From assembly GCA_030447125.1 (NCBI GenBank), contig JAUJLZ010000005.1, forward strand, positions 2,166 to 28,573: a stretch of 26,408 nt of DNA, in the 5' to 3' direction. How positions within the stretch are numbered: the first letter of the stretch is position 1; each line of letters opens with the position of its first letter. Below, piece by piece: positions 26,024 through 26,408 of the stretch. This stretch comes from Acidimicrobiales bacterium (GTDB lineage: Bacteria; Actinomycetota; Acidimicrobiia; Acidimicrobiales; CADCSY01). The notes below the pieces were generated by a model. The model saw nothing but the letters and a program-made list of their open reading frames with translations. It was not told the origin of the DNA and searched no databases. The position numbers were made by a program, and so were the translations under genes.

Positions 26024-26192
26024 GGAATCGTCGGATTCGACTCGAGAGGATCGACGAGCCCGGGCGGCGTCAACGCCGGGAGGTCGCCCCTGGTCCCTCG
26101 CTGGCGACGTGGATGTCGACGGCTTGTTGTCGCAGGTGATGCACGAGATGCAAAAGCATTCACATCATGGGCACCACGGTAGCCATCAATGA
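26013..26192 (+). CDS. Small His-rich protein
   Basis: A 59-aa ORF starting at an ATG that overlaps the end of the NifU-like gene by 11 bp. The first 30 residues are Arg/Ser-rich and probably disordered. A short [16 protein letters not shown] segment could form a helix, and the end is a metal-binding-type tail, [12 protein letters not shown]. There is no clear ribosome-binding site, so it would depend on translational coupling. Its last 26 bp overlap the start of the antitoxin gene in another frame. I do not recognise the family. The coupling and the clustered histidines argue for a real gene, but chance cannot be excluded in GC-rich DNA. Confidence 0.5.
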   Translation: MSNRESSDSTREDRRARAASTPGGRPWSLAGDVDVDGLLSQVMHEMQKHSHHGHHGSHQ

Positions 26193-26408
26193 CGAGCTCC
26201 TGGCGGCGGCCAAGCGCCGGGCCCGGGCCCGTGGTGAGAGCTTGGGCCAGGTGCTCGAGACCGCCCTGCGACGTGAGTTGGCTTCCCCCGAGGAACCTCC
26301 GGACGTGCCTTCGGTCCCTGTGTTCACGGATGGCACCGGTCCACGACCCGGCATCGACCTCACGTCCAATCGGTCGCTGCACGAGGTCCTCGACGAGGCG
26401 CTGGACCT
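26167..26408 (+). CDS. Ribbon-helix-helix (VapB/CopG-type) antitoxin, 3' end cut by window edge
   Basis: Eighty codons are visible before the window ends. The N-terminal [20 protein letters not shown] and [20 protein letters not shown] form the beta strand plus two helices of a ribbon-helix-helix DNA-binding domain, as in VapB/CopG antitoxins (T-T-V-A-I-x-D-E-L-L-x-x-A-K). After a Pro-rich linker, [20 protein letters not shown] and [11 protein letters not shown] match the toxin-binding tail of VapB-type antitoxins, so a PIN-domain VapC toxin is expected just outside the window. The ATG at 26167 is the start. It would be autoregulatory with its toxin, but no operator is visible upstream, where the His-rich ORF lies. 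Confidence 0.85.
   Translation, partial: MGTTVAINDELLAAAKRRARARGESLGQVLETALRRELASPEEPPDVPSVPVFTDGTGPRPGIDLTSNRSLHEVLDEALD

Overview
The window is very GC-rich and densely coded. It looks like a chromosomal piece from a high-GC actinobacterium; an Acidimicrobiia-like lineage is plausible, but that is inferred from gene style (fused ChlI/ChlD chelatase subunit, CbiG-CbiH fusion, TreS-GlgB pair) and not from any taxonomic marker. About 20 kb (positions 1-20043) is one nearly complete cobalamin (vitamin B12) locus arranged as two divergent operons around a short regulatory region at 9772-9978.

Leftward operon (minus strand, 9771 down to the left edge): a canonical cobalamin riboswitch (about 9803-9950), then cbiZ, cobU, cobS, cbiB, a CobC/CobD-type aminotransferase, cobQ, cobN and a ChlI-ChlD-type chelatase subunit that runs off the window. 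These genes make the late steps: amidation, the aminopropanol arm, nucleotide-loop assembly, cobinamide salvage and an ATP-dependent cobalt chelatase. Nearly every junction is a 4-bp stop/start overlap.

Rightward operon (plus strand, 9979-20043): cobO, cobB, a second compact cobalamin-riboswitch-like RNA (about 11871-11994), then cbiL, cbiF, cbiD, cbiET, a cbiG-cbiH fusion, a small 2[4Fe-4S] ferredoxin gene, cbiC, the cobalt transporter pair cbtB-cbtA, and long-form cbiX with an MXCXXC motif and a His-rich tail. CbiD, CbiG and CbiX are signatures of the early-cobalt-insertion (anaerobic) pathway, whereas CobN plus ChlID is the late-insertion chelatase. The locus therefore encodes two cobalt chelatases. 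No precorrin-6A reductase (CobK/CbiJ), uroporphyrinogen methyltransferase (CobA) or CobT is visible here.

Positions 20044-20992 are a gene graveyard on the minus strand: the end of a GNAT acetyltransferase, a fragment of an ISL3-type transposase and a frameshifted OsmC-like fragment. A glycogen/trehalose pair follows: treS (20993-22768) and glgB (22772-24736), closed by a strong hairpin.

The right end (24737-26408) holds a short octamer tandem repeat, a frameshifted RelE/HigB-type toxin remnant, a DsrE/SaoD-like cysteine protein on the minus strand, a divergent degenerate NifU/IscU-like protein, a small His-rich ORF, and a ribbon-helix-helix antitoxin cut by the window edge. The DsrE, NifU-like and His-rich group is the least understood coding part of the window.
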